A stretch of 45,000 bases of DNA from Bradyrhizobium nitroreducens. Its GTDB lineage: Bacteria; Pseudomonadota; Alphaproteobacteria; Rhizobiales; Xanthobacteraceae. Below, in pieces: positions 8,325-15,959 of the stretch. Both the position numbers and the translations under genes were made by a program. Positions within the stretch are counted from its first letter, which is position 1. Each line of letters begins with the position of its first letter. The stretch covers positions 4,102,145 through 4,147,144 of the forward strand of contig NZ_LFJC01000003.1 of NCBI RefSeq assembly GCF_002776695.1, in the 5' to 3' direction. The notes below the pieces were generated by a model. That model was not told the origin of the DNA and did no database searches. It was given only the letters and a program-made list of their open reading frames with translations.

Positions 8325-8876
8325 TCACGGCGACTTCTTCTGCGCCGGCGCGGCCGGCCTGGCGGGCGCCGCCTGGGGCTGCGGTTGCGCCGATGCGGCG
8401 TCGGGCGTGGCGATGGCGATCGCGAACAGGCGCCATTGCCCGGCGACGATCTGAAAGGTGAGATCGAATTTGATCTGCTGCGGCTGGGTCGGAAAATAGC
8501 CCGCAAGCCGCAGCATGCCCTGCGGGTCGAGCGCGGGCGCGTCGGTGAATTGCGGTGCCAGCAATGCAACGCCGTAGAGGTCGAAATTGCGACGCCGCAA
8601 ATCGAGAAAATTGAGCCCGAGATCGGCGGCGGTGTTGCGCGCCTGGAAATCGGGCGCGGCGAGGTCGCGCAGCACGGTATAATTGCCGGTGCGGTTGGCA
8701 TCGTTGAGCGTGAGCAGTGTCGAGCGGATCAAATAGAGCGCCTGCTCCAGCGAGACGGGCAGCGACGGCGGCGCGGGAGCCGCGGCCGGCGCTTGCGTCT
8801 TCTGTTGAGCCCAGGTGCCGTCGCTTCCGCTCAGCAGCAGCGCCAGTGCCAACGCGGCGCGCACGATCAGTTGCAT
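8325..8876 (-). CDS. Secreted hypothetical protein, NTF2-like
   Basis: A 183-residue protein with a clear signal peptide (MQLIVRAALALALLLSGSDG, likely cleaved after TWA), an Ala/Pro/Gln-rich linker, a compact core (about residues 38-150, LEQALYLIRSTLLTLNDANR ... LRDLAAPDFQ ... WRLFAIAIATPD) and a low-complexity Ala/Pro/Gln tail ending in lysines. The core has the alternation expected of an NTF2-like or DUF4440-type fold, but I do not recognise the exact family. No catalytic residues are evident. Only 19 bases separate its start from the stop of the adhesin gene upstream, so the two may be one transcript. Function unknown. Confidence 0.8.
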   Translation of the reverse strand: MQLIVRAALALALLLSGSDGTWAQQKTQAPAAAPAPPSLPVSLEQALYLIRSTLLTLNDANRTGNYTVLRDLAAPDFQARNTAADLGLNFLDLRRRNFDLYGVALLAPQFTDAPALDPQGMLRLAGYFPTQPQQIKFDLTFQIVAGQWRLFAIAIATPDAASAQPQPQAAPARPAAPAQKKSP

Positions 8877-8895
8877 GGGATTGCCAAAGCCCGCA

Positions 8896-10413
8896 TCACC
8901 AGCCGACGCGCATTCCGACGCGGCCCCCTAATCCGCCGCCATTGGTGCCGTAGGTCAGGCCGCCGCTTGCCTGCACGTTCTCGCTGACGCGTAGCGCCGC
9001 GCTCATGGAGAGCGCATTGGTGTTCTGGAAGGTACCCCAGTTCATGCTCATCGCGATCTTCTCGGACGGCATCAGCCAGGGCGAGCCGGACATCGCAAAG
9101 GCCATGGCGACGCCGTTGATGGCCTTGCCGGTCCTGCCGTCGATTTCGTTGAGGCGGGCATTGATGCCGGCGAGCTGGCTGTTGATGTTTGCGATGTCGC
9201 CGGAGCCAGCAAGCCCGAGCGCACTGAGCGAGGTCGCGGCGAGATTGCCGGCCGCATCCGTCGTGACCAGCTGCACCGGTCCGGATTGCGCAGCCGTGCT
9301 CGCGGCCGAGGTGAGGCCCGTCATCGTGTAGGTGTTGCTCGCGGTGCCGAACACTTGCTGGTTCGCGCGCGTCGCGGTGGCGCCATTGCCGATCGCGGTC
9401 GCGTTCGCGAAGGTCGCCGAGGCACCGTTGCCGAAGGCCGAGGAATTCGCGCCGGTGGCGTTGGAGCCGTTGCCCACCGCGGTGTTCGCGACACCGTTTC
9501 CGCTCGCATTGGCGCCGTTTCCGACCGCAATGTTGAAGCTGCCGGTGCCGCTGGCATTGGATTGCGCCCCGTTCGCGATATTCCTCGAATTGGCGCCGTT
9601 GGCATTCGCGAGATAGCCGGTCGCCGCGTTGGAGCTGTTGGCGCCAAATGCGATGGCGGCGTTGCCGGTGGCGACGTTGTTGCTTCCGGATCCGCTCGCG
9701 TTGGTATTCAGGCCGGTCGCGATATTGAAGCTGTTGTCGCCGGTCGCGTTGGAGTTGGGGCCGGTCGCGATGTTGCCGCTGCCGTTGCCGAAGGCGTTGG
9801 CGTTGCTCCCCGTCGCGGTGTTGGCGCTGGCGTCGCCGTAAGCCTTGGCGGTGAACCCGCTCGCAAGATTTCTGCTGTTGTTGCCGGAGGCATTGGAACT
9901 GCGCCCGGTCGCGACGTTCCTGCTGTTGTCTCCGTTGGCGAGGGCCGTCAGCCCCGACGCAAGATTACCGCTGTTGTTGCCGCTGGCATTGGCTCCAGCG
10001 CCAGCCGCGATATTGTTGCTGTTGTCACCGCTGGCTTGCGCGTTGTTTCCGGACGCCATGTTCTTGCTGCCATCACCGCTGGCGATGGCTCCCACCCCGG
10101 TCGCGCTGTTGAAGCTGTTGTTGCCGCTGGCGTTGGCATTGTTTCCCGTCGCTCCATTGGAGCTGCTATCGCCGCTGGCGTTAGCGCCGGCCCCGATCGC
10201 GGAGTTATTGCTGCCCGTACCCACCGCGGAAGCGGAGGGCCCGCAGGCAAAATTGCCCCCTGAGCCGGCAGCCGTGGCGCCTTGCTCAGACGCGGCACCA
10301 TCCACGCACACGAACTGAGCCCGGGCGTCCGGACCGCCGGCGCAGGCCGTGATCACGGCAATGAGCGTTGTTGCCAGACAAGCGGTGACTCGCTTCCGCG
10401 GTGAAATCATCAT
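8896..10413 (-). CDS. YadA-like trimeric autotransporter adhesin with 16-residue head repeats
   Basis: Predicted surface adhesin of 505 residues. From the N-terminus: a signal sequence (MMISPRKRVTACLATTLIAV) with two possible cleavage points (a lipobox-like ITAC or signal peptidase I after DARA); a Hep/Hag head of sixteen consecutive 16-residue units of the type SGxNSxNxATGxxAxA (residues 64-319), then two 14-residue units; a short stalk with a coiled-coil-like piece (DIANINSQLAGINARLNEID); and a C-terminal anchor of about 75 residues (GKAINGVAMAFAMSGSPWLM ... GGRVGMRVGW) ending in an aromatic residue, as in YadA beta-barrel anchors. Two adjacent ATGs exist (10413, 10410); a GGGGGA precedes them. 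Such proteins mediate attachment or autoaggregation. The neighbouring small secreted protein could be co-expressed. Confidence 0.87.
   Translation of the reverse strand: MMISPRKRVTACLATTLIAVITACAGGPDARAQFVCVDGAASEQGATAAGSGGNFACGPSASAVGTGSNNSAIGAGANASGDSSSNGATGNNANASGNNSFNSATGVGAIASGDGSKNMASGNNAQASGDNSNNIAAGAGANASGNNSGNLASGLTALANGDNSRNVATGRSSNASGNNSRNLASGFTAKAYGDASANTATGSNANAFGNGSGNIATGPNSNATGDNSFNIATGLNTNASGSGSNNVATGNAAIAFGANSSNAATGYLANANGANSRNIANGAQSNASGTGSFNIAVGNGANASGNGVANTAVGNGSNATGANSSAFGNGASATFANATAIGNGATATRANQQVFGTASNTYTMTGLTSAASTAAQSGPVQLVTTDAAGNLAATSLSALGLAGSGDIANINSQLAGINARLNEIDGRTGKAINGVAMAFAMSGSPWLMPSEKIAMSMNWGTFQNTNALSMSAALRVSENVQASGGLTYGTNGGGLGGRVGMRVGW
9457..10224 (-). repeat. 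Coding tandem repeat, 16 units of 48 bp
   Basis: The head of the adhesin is built from sixteen units of exactly 48 bases (16 residues) with no insertion or deletion between them. Examples are VGTGSNNSAIGAGANA, SGDNSNNIAAGAGANA and SGNGVANTAVGNGSNA. Asn, Ser, Gly and Ala at fixed positions recur; positions 6-8 and 12-15 of the unit vary. The next two units downstream shorten to 14 residues, the classical Hep/Hag length. Confidence 0.93.
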
Positions 10414-10806
10414 GTCGGTTCCCCCGTCTCCCAAACCCGCAACCGGCAAGAAGAAGAATGAAGACCGCCGTCACTTCCAGTCCCAGCCCGTCACCACGCC
10501 AATGCATTTGACGCCTTCGCGACAAAGCACGCGGCCCAGGGTTTTGGGAAGACGCATGATGCGCAAAGGCCTGCGCGGCATCGCGTCCTCCCATGTTCAT
10601 GGGGGCCCGCCCGATGCCGGCTTCTCAGTCAGCGCACTCCTTTTCGCGAGGAGGGGACCGTCGGCGGAGGGCCCGGATGTTGCATGGAACCCACAGCGGC
10701 GCTCGAACTGCCCGATTCGGCCGAGCCAACGGCGCGCGCCCCGTGGAATTCATGCTGGTCCACCCTATCTGCCAGTTTCCCTCCCCTCACCCTGAATCAG
10801 GTGCCC
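10414..10806. other. Intergenic region between divergent adhesin and MFS genes
   Basis: About 390 bases separate the adhesin start (minus) from the MFS start (plus). Small frames exist in both directions but none has family-like sequence or a convincing ribosome binding site. The promoters of both genes must lie here; I see no sigma-54 -24/-12 consensus and no clear operator palindrome. Confidence 0.6.
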
Positions 10807-12078
10807 ATGACCGAACAGACGCTCGCCGCGCCGATCGACGACCCATCGGAACGCCAGCGCGGCTTCTCGCGCTACCAGGTGCTCCTCATCGCGCTGCTCG
10901 CGTTCACGCAGTTCACGATCATCCTCGACTTCATCATCATGTCGCCGCTCGGCGCCATCCTGATGCCCGCGCTCAACATCACGGCTGCGCAATTCGGCGT
11001 CGCCGTGTCGGCCTACGCGTTTAGCGCCGGATTGTCGGGCATCCTCGCCGCCGGCTTCGCCGACCGCTTCGATCGCAAGCGGCTCCTGCTGTTCTTCTAT
11101 GTCGGCTTCACGCTCGGCACGATGCTGTGCGCCGCCGCGCCGAACTACCATGTGCTGCTGATGGGCCGGATCGTGACCGGCTTGTTCGGCGGCGTGATCG
11201 GCTCGGTCGTGCTCGCCATCGTCACCGATCTGTTCCCGCTCAACATGCGCGGCCGCGTGATGGGATTCATCCAGACCGCGTTCGCGGCGAGTCAGGTGCT
11301 CGGCATTCCCGCCGGACTGTTTCTCGCCAATCACTGGAGCTGGCATATCTGCTTCATCGCGATCGTCATCGTGTCGATCGTCGCGATCGCCGTCATCGCC
11401 TTCGCCATGGAGCCGGTCGATGCGCATCTGAAGCTGAAGCAGGACAGAAACCCGTTCCACCATCTGATCGCGACCGTTGCACAGCCGCGCTACACCCTGG
11501 CGTTCGCCGTCACGACGCTGCTGGCGACGGGCGGATACATGCTGATGCCGTTCTCCAGCGCCTTCACCGTGAACAATCTCGGCATCGACATGGCGCATCT
11601 GCCGACGATCTATCTCGTCTCCGGCCTGTTCAGCATCGTCACGGGGCCCCTGGTCGGCCGGGCCAGCGATGCCTTCGGCAAATACCCGACCTTCGTGTTC
11701 GGCTGCGTGATGACCGTGATCATGGTGCTGATCTACACCCATCTCGGCCACGTCACGCTCGCGACCGCGATCACCGTCAACGTGCTGATGTTCGTCGGCA
11801 TCTTCTCGCGCATGATCCCGTCGCAGGCGCTGATATCGGCGATCCCCGACCCCAGTCAGCGCGGCTCGTTCAGCGCAGTCAGCGCCTCGCTGCAGCAGCT
11901 CTCCGGCGGGCTCGGCTCGGTGCTGGCGGCTGCGATCGTCGCGCAGGGACCGGACGGCTCGCTGCTCCATTTCGAGCAGATCGGCTACGTCGTGGTCACC
12001 ACGACGCTCGTCACGCTGATCGCGATGTATTTCGTGCAGAAGGAGGTGGCGGACCGGGCGGGGAAGAGCGTGGTGTGA
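10807..12078 (+). CDS. Major facilitator superfamily transporter
   Basis: Twelve-helix MFS permease of about 423 residues with 12 hydrophobic stretches. The first begins at residue ~22 (YQVLLIALLAFTQFTIILDF). Loop 2-3 carries the MFS motif A variant GFADRFDRKRLLLF, and the corresponding loop after helix 8 has GRASDAFGKYPTF. The ILDFIIMSPLGAILMPAL stretch resembles multidrug and arabinose-efflux type members (AraJ-like), so export of a small molecule or drug is likely, but no substrate can be assigned. I placed the start at the ATG of MTEQTLAAP (10807); the frame is open further upstream but that stretch looks non-coding. It stands alone, with the regulator gene downstream on the opposite strand. 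Confidence 0.9.
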   Translation: MTEQTLAAPIDDPSERQRGFSRYQVLLIALLAFTQFTIILDFIIMSPLGAILMPALNITAAQFGVAVSAYAFSAGLSGILAAGFADRFDRKRLLLFFYVGFTLGTMLCAAAPNYHVLLMGRIVTGLFGGVIGSVVLAIVTDLFPLNMRGRVMGFIQTAFAASQVLGIPAGLFLANHWSWHICFIAIVIVSIVAIAVIAFAMEPVDAHLKLKQDRNPFHHLIATVAQPRYTLAFAVTTLLATGGYMLMPFSSAFTVNNLGIDMAHLPTIYLVSGLFSIVTGPLVGRASDAFGKYPTFVFGCVMTVIMVLIYTHLGHVTLATAITVNVLMFVGIFSRMIPSQALISAIPDPSQRGSFSAVSASLQQLSGGLGSVLAAAIVAQGPDGSLLHFEQIGYVVVTTTLVTLIAMYFVQKEVADRAGKSVV

Positions 12079-12118
12079 GGCACGAGCGTCCGGTTCGGCG
12101 CGACGGAAGCACCGCCTG

Positions 12119-12502
12119 CTACGCGCGCCCACCGGCCAGCATTTCAAGCTGCTCGTGAAGCTGGGCAGGGAAATACGGCTTGGGGATGAACTGCGCTCCG
12201 GGCGGGATGTCGGCGGCGGCCGGGCTGACCTGTCCTGACGTAATCAGAAGCAGCACGGGTGGCCACCGGTGTCTGATCACCTCCGCAAGCCGAAGACCAT
12301 CCATCGATCCGGGCATCTGAATATCGGTGAAGACGACGGTGATTTCAGGCACGGACTCCAGGAGCTTGACGGCCTCGTCCGCGTCCGCAGCCTCCAGCAC
12401 GTCGAAGCCCATCTGCCGCACCATGTCAGTCGCGTTCATGCGGATGAGGAGGTCGTCTTCGACGATCAGGATCACGTCCCTATGCTTACTGAGATTGGAC
12501 AC
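12119..12502 (-). CDS. Single-domain response regulator
   Basis: A stand-alone receiver domain of about 127 residues with no output domain. Acidic pocket VEDD (15-17), phospho-acceptor D60 in VVFTDIQMPGSMDG, switch Thr/Ser in LLLITSGQ (88-89) and conserved K108 in FIPKPYFPAQLHEQL are present. The start is probably the GTG at 12502 (VSNLSKHRDVILIVEDD); the frame runs open further upstream without plausible coding sequence. It is divergent from the GAF histidine kinase, 103 bases apart, which suggests a cognate pair acting by protein-protein contact or as a phosphate sink. The target is unknown. Confidence 0.88.
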   Translation of the reverse strand: MSNLSKHRDVILIVEDDLLIRMNATDMVRQMGFDVLEAADADEAVKLLESVPEITVVFTDIQMPGSMDGLRLAEVIRHRWPPVLLLITSGQVSPAAADIPPGAQFIPKPYFPAQLHEQLEMLAGGRA

Positions 12503-12605
12503 ATATGCTCCAGCATAACCGAGCACAAGTTTTGAATGGGCGCTTCGTTCCGCCGAACATCTTGCGAAGAATTGCGTTGGTCGGAACAGGGCTTCAGGGT
12601 TGACC

Positions 12606-13796
12606 ATGGCAATTGACATCAAGGCGGACGTGGATGCCGTCCAGCAGATTGGGGCAGTTCCCAAGATCCTGGATCTGGCGGCACGCATCACTGGCATGGG
12701 CTTCGTTGCCATCGCTCGCGTGACGTCGGATCACTGGGTTTGCTGCGCCGTGCGGGACAGCATTGCCTTCGGCCTCGAGCCAGGCGGAGAGCTGCGTGTC
12801 GAGACGACCATCTGCAACGAGATCCGGCAGCACGGCAACACCGTGGTCATCAACGACGTGCAGACCGACGGCGCCTTCCGCGATCACCCGACCCCGGCGA
12901 TGTATGGATTTCGCAGTTATATCTCCGCTCCCATCATCCTGATCGACGGGTCTGTGTGGGGAACGCTGTGCGCCATCGACCCTACTCCCCGGCAACTTCG
13001 CAAGCCTGAAATACTCACCACGTTTCAGCTGCTGGCCGAGCTGATCGCCGCACAGCTCGAACTCAATCAGCGTCTGGAACGAAGCCAGACCGATCTTCAC
13101 GCCAGCCAGGCCGATCTTGTCGACGAACGCAAGACAGCCGAGCTTCGCGAACAGTTCATCGGCGTCTTGGGACACGATCTGCGCAACCCACTGGCCGCCG
13201 TCGATGCGGGCATGCGCATCCTGCTGAAGAATCTCGATACCGGGCGCGCACCCGAAATCGCGCTCGGCGTTCAGAACGCCGTTCATCGCATGGCCGGCAT
13301 CGTCGAAAACATCATGGACTTCGCGCGAGGCCGCCTCGGTGGAGGCCTGACGATCAGGCGGGACGCGAAGCAGCCGTTGACGCCGGTGCTGGAGCAGATC
13401 ATCGCCGAGTTCAGGACTGCCTGGCCAAGCGTAAGCATCAATTCAACGATCCGGATCGCCGAGCCCATCAACTGCGATCGCGGCAAGATGGGGCAGCTGT
13501 TCTCGAACCTGCTCGGGAATGCGGTCGCGTATGGTGACCGGGGAAGGCCGATCCGGGTTTCTGCCAAGACCTTGGACGGAACGTTCGATCTGACGGTGTC
13601 CAACGAAGGGCCGCCCATATCAGAAAAGGCGCTCGCGAATCTCTTCAAACCATACACGCGCGGCGACCGGCCGAGCCAGCAGGGACTAGGCCTTGGTCTC
13701 TACATCGCATCGCAGATCGCCCAGGCCCATGGCGGCAAATTGAGTGCAGTGTCGACGCCGAACGAAACGACATTCTCTTTCGAGATGCCGGTCTAG
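12606..13796 (+). CDS. GAF-domain sensor histidine kinase
   Basis: Soluble histidine kinase of about 396 residues with no transmembrane segment. The N-terminal GAF domain covers residues ~15-155 (NDVQTDGAFRDHPTPAMYGF, SYISAPIILIDGSVWGTLCA); a short coiled-coil linker leads to the HisKA region with the phospho-acceptor H190 in FIGVLGHDLRNPLAAVDA; the HATPase domain contains the N-box GQLFSNLLGNAVAYGD and the G2 box QGLGLGLYIASQIAQAHGG. The ATG at 12606 is chosen; a TTG two codons earlier is in frame. GAF-type kinases of this layout often sense small ligands or redox/light signals, but the ligand is not evident. The single-domain response regulator transcribed divergently is its likely partner. 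Confidence 0.92.
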   Translation: MAIDIKADVDAVQQIGAVPKILDLAARITGMGFVAIARVTSDHWVCCAVRDSIAFGLEPGGELRVETTICNEIRQHGNTVVINDVQTDGAFRDHPTPAMYGFRSYISAPIILIDGSVWGTLCAIDPTPRQLRKPEILTTFQLLAELIAAQLELNQRLERSQTDLHASQADLVDERKTAELREQFIGVLGHDLRNPLAAVDAGMRILLKNLDTGRAPEIALGVQNAVHRMAGIVENIMDFARGRLGGGLTIRRDAKQPLTPVLEQIIAEFRTAWPSVSINSTIRIAEPINCDRGKMGQLFSNLLGNAVAYGDRGRPIRVSAKTLDGTFDLTVSNEGPPISEKALANLFKPYTRGDRPSQQGLGLGLYIASQIAQAHGGKLSAVSTPNETTFSFEMPV

Positions 13797-13860
13797 GCGG
13801 GCCGCCGCAACAATTTGATAGGGCTCATCTATCTGGAATTGCTTGGTATCCAGAAACAAA

Positions 13861-13947
<87 letters not shown>

Positions 13948-14099
13948 ATGCCGTTTGGGGCACGGACGCGGTTACTACGGTTCGGTGACGCCGTTGTCAA
14001 TTCATGCTTCGAGCCCGGTTCGGGATGCCGATTGCGCATCGCAAACCGGCCCGATACAAGCCTGACAAGACGCACTCTTTTCCGCAGGATATGGCTCCC

Positions 14100-15065
14100 A
14101 TGGCATCGAATCTGGAAACTCTCGTCACGGTTTTCGGCGGATCGGGGTTTTTGGGCCGGAATGTCGTCCGGGCTCTGTGCAAGCGCGATTACCGGGTCCG
14201 GGTTGCGGTGCGGCGGCCGGAACTCGCCGGATACCTCCAGCCCTCCGGCCGGGTCGGCCAGGTCCACACCGTGCAGGCGAATCTGCGCTATCCGGCCTCG
14301 GTCGAGGCGGCGCTGCGTGATTCGCATGTCGTGATCAATCTGGTCGGGATCCTCGCCGAGGGCGGCGAGCAGACCTTCGACGCCGTCCAGGCCAGAGGGG
14401 CCGAGACCGTCGCCAAGGCCGCCGCCGCGGCAGGTAGCCGCCTGGTGCATGTCTCGGCGATCGGCGCCGATGCCGAATCACCCTCCCGCTATGCCAGGGC
14501 CAAGGCGGCCGGCGAGGCCGCGGTCTTGGCCGCGGTGCCCTCGGCCACGATCTTCCGCCCCTCCGTGGTGTTCGGCCCCGAGGACCAGTTCACCAACCGC
14601 TTTGCCGCGCTGGCCCGGATGTCGCCGGTGCTGCCGCTGATCGGCGGCGAGACCAAGATGCAGCCGGTCTATGTCGGCGACGTCGCCACCGCGATCGCGG
14701 ATGCCGTCGACGGCAAGACCAAGGCGGGCGCCGCTTACGAGCTCGGCGGGCCGGAAGTGCTGACCATGCGCGAGATCATCGAGGCTATCCTCGCCATCAC
14801 CGACCGCGAGCGCATGCTGATCCCGCTGTCGTTCGGCCTCGCCCGCTTCAAGGCCGCCTTCCTGCAATTCGCACCGGGCGCGTTCAAGCTGACGCCGGAC
14901 CAGGTCACGCTGCTCGAGCGCGACAATGTCGTGTCTGATACGGCCAAGGCGGCCGGGCTGACGCTGGAAGGGCTCGGCATATCAGCCGATTCGCTGGAAG
15001 CGATCGCCCCGCAATATCTCTGGCGTTTCCGCGCCGCCGGTCAATTCCAGCGCATGGGCGTGTGA
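14100..15065 (+). CDS. NDUFA9-like NAD(P)-binding protein (complex I-associated SDR)
   Basis: Atypical/extended short-chain dehydrogenase of about 321 residues. Rossmann motif VFGGSGFLGRNVVRAL at residues ~10-25, then VVINLVGILAEGG, the VHVSAIGADAES strand, a YARAKAAGE segment at the catalytic Tyr-x3-Lys position, and a C-terminal region ending IAPQYLWRFRAAGQFQ. Bacterial members are named complex I NDUFA9 subunit family proteins; mitochondrial NDUFA9 is an accessory subunit of NADH dehydrogenase, and a role in quinone or redox metabolism is assumed but unproven in bacteria. Two in-frame ATGs compete (14091 and 14100); an AGGA lies 10 bases before 14100, so I prefer that one. Confidence 0.9.
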   Translation: MASNLETLVTVFGGSGFLGRNVVRALCKRDYRVRVAVRRPELAGYLQPSGRVGQVHTVQANLRYPASVEAALRDSHVVINLVGILAEGGEQTFDAVQARGAETVAKAAAAAGSRLVHVSAIGADAESPSRYARAKAAGEAAVLAAVPSATIFRPSVVFGPEDQFTNRFAALARMSPVLPLIGGETKMQPVYVGDVATAIADAVDGKTKAGAAYELGGPEVLTMREIIEAILAITDRERMLIPLSFGLARFKAAFLQFAPGAFKLTPDQVTLLERDNVVSDTAKAAGLTLEGLGISADSLEAIAPQYLWRFRAAGQFQRMGV

Positions 15066-15083
15066 AGCACCGCTCTCTCCACC

Positions 15084-15167
15084 GTCATGGCCGGGCTTGA
15101 CCCGGCCATCCACGCACATCCGCATTTTCAGCAGGACGTGGATGCCCGGGTCAAGCCCGGGCATGAC
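15084..15167. repeat. Palindromic intergenic repeat (REP-like)
   Basis: Inverted repeat with arms GTCATGGCCGGGCTTGACCC and GGGTCAAGCCCGGGCATGAC, with an inner GGCCATCCACG / CGTGGATGCC pair and a short central loop. It lies between two convergent genes (the NDUFA9-like gene and the DprE2-like gene) and could fold into one long hairpin. This type is frequent between rhizobial genes. Confidence 0.88.
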
Positions 15168-15215
15168 GAGTTTGGGACAAGCCGGGCCAGACAGCAGACC
15201 GCCGCGGCGGCAGCC

Positions 15216-15956
15216 TCAGAACTTCAGCTTCTTGAACACCGCTTCCGGCAGCGCCTTGATGATCAGCATCACGAGGCGCCATTTGCCGCTGACATAGACG
15301 ACGTCCGTCTTGTTCTCGACGGCGGCAAGGATGGCATCGCCGACCACCGGCGCTTCGACCGTGAGCGGGCCGATCAGCTTCATGCCTTCGGTCATCTTGG
15401 TGCGGACGAAACCGGGCTTCACGGTGACGACATGGACGCCACCGCGACTGGCACGGGCGCGCAGGCCCGACAGGAAGGCGGAGAAGCCGGCTTTCGCCGA
15501 GCCGTAGACATAGTTCGAGGCGCGGCCGCGATCGCCGGCGACGGAGGACACGCCGACGATCGTGCCGCTGCCGCGGGTCAAGAACTTCTCCGCAAACAGA
15601 CCGAGGATCAATGACGGACCTTCGTAGTTGGAGCGCATGATCGTGGTGGCGTGAGCGAGATCGTTCTCGGCGTTCTCCTGTGTGCCCAGCAGGCCGACGA
15701 TCGAGATGACGACATCGGGCAGCACGGGAAGGCCGGCGACGAACCGATCGAACGCGGCGGTGTCGAGCACATCGAATTGATGGAGGCCGACCTCGACATC
15801 GTAGCGCGCGCGAAGATCGGCGGCGTCAAGCTGCAGCGCCGCGACGTCGCGGCCTGCGAGCCCGACATCGTATCCACGCTTGGCAAAGGCGCGCGCGGCG
15901 GCGCGACCGATATCGGAGGAGCCACCGAGCACCAGGACGGATTTGCGTGACGTCAC
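15216..15956 (-). CDS. DprE2-like SDR (decaprenyl-phospho-2-keto-ribose reductase-like)
   Basis: Classical short-chain dehydrogenase of 246 residues. NAD(P) motif VLGGSSDIGRAAARAFAKRG (residues 8-27), catalytic Ser in VGVSSVAGDRGR, and YVYGSAKAGFSAFL supplying Tyr-x3-Lys; VKPGFVRTKMTEGM is also typical. The VSSVAGDRGRASNYVYGSAKAG and PGFVRTKMT pattern is that of mycobacterial DprE2, which reduces decaprenyl-phospho-2-keto-erythro-pentose to decaprenyl-phospho-arabinose. The gene begins 3 bases after the stop of the DprE1-like gene, the same order as the mycobacterial dprE1-dprE2 pair, so the two enzymes very probably act together as an epimerase on a lipid-linked sugar. Substrate identity is inferred. 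Confidence 0.85.
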   Translation of the reverse strand: MTSRKSVLVLGGSSDIGRAAARAFAKRGYDVGLAGRDVAALQLDAADLRARYDVEVGLHQFDVLDTAAFDRFVAGLPVLPDVVISIVGLLGTQENAENDLAHATTIMRSNYEGPSLILGLFAEKFLTRGSGTIVGVSSVAGDRGRASNYVYGSAKAGFSAFLSGLRARASRGGVHVVTVKPGFVRTKMTEGMKLIGPLTVEAPVVGDAILAAVENKTDVVYVSGKWRLVMLIIKALPEAVFKKLKF

Positions 15957-15959
15957 GGC

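Noticed and set aside
9457..10224. Regularly spaced repeats that could be mistaken for a CRISPR array
   Set aside because: The 48-bp units are contiguous, degenerate at codon level and in frame; they encode the adhesin head. There are no unique spacers between constant repeats.
10286..10600. Small frame ahead of the adhesin gene
   Set aside because: Overlaps the adhesin signal sequence in another frame and has no recognisable sequence.
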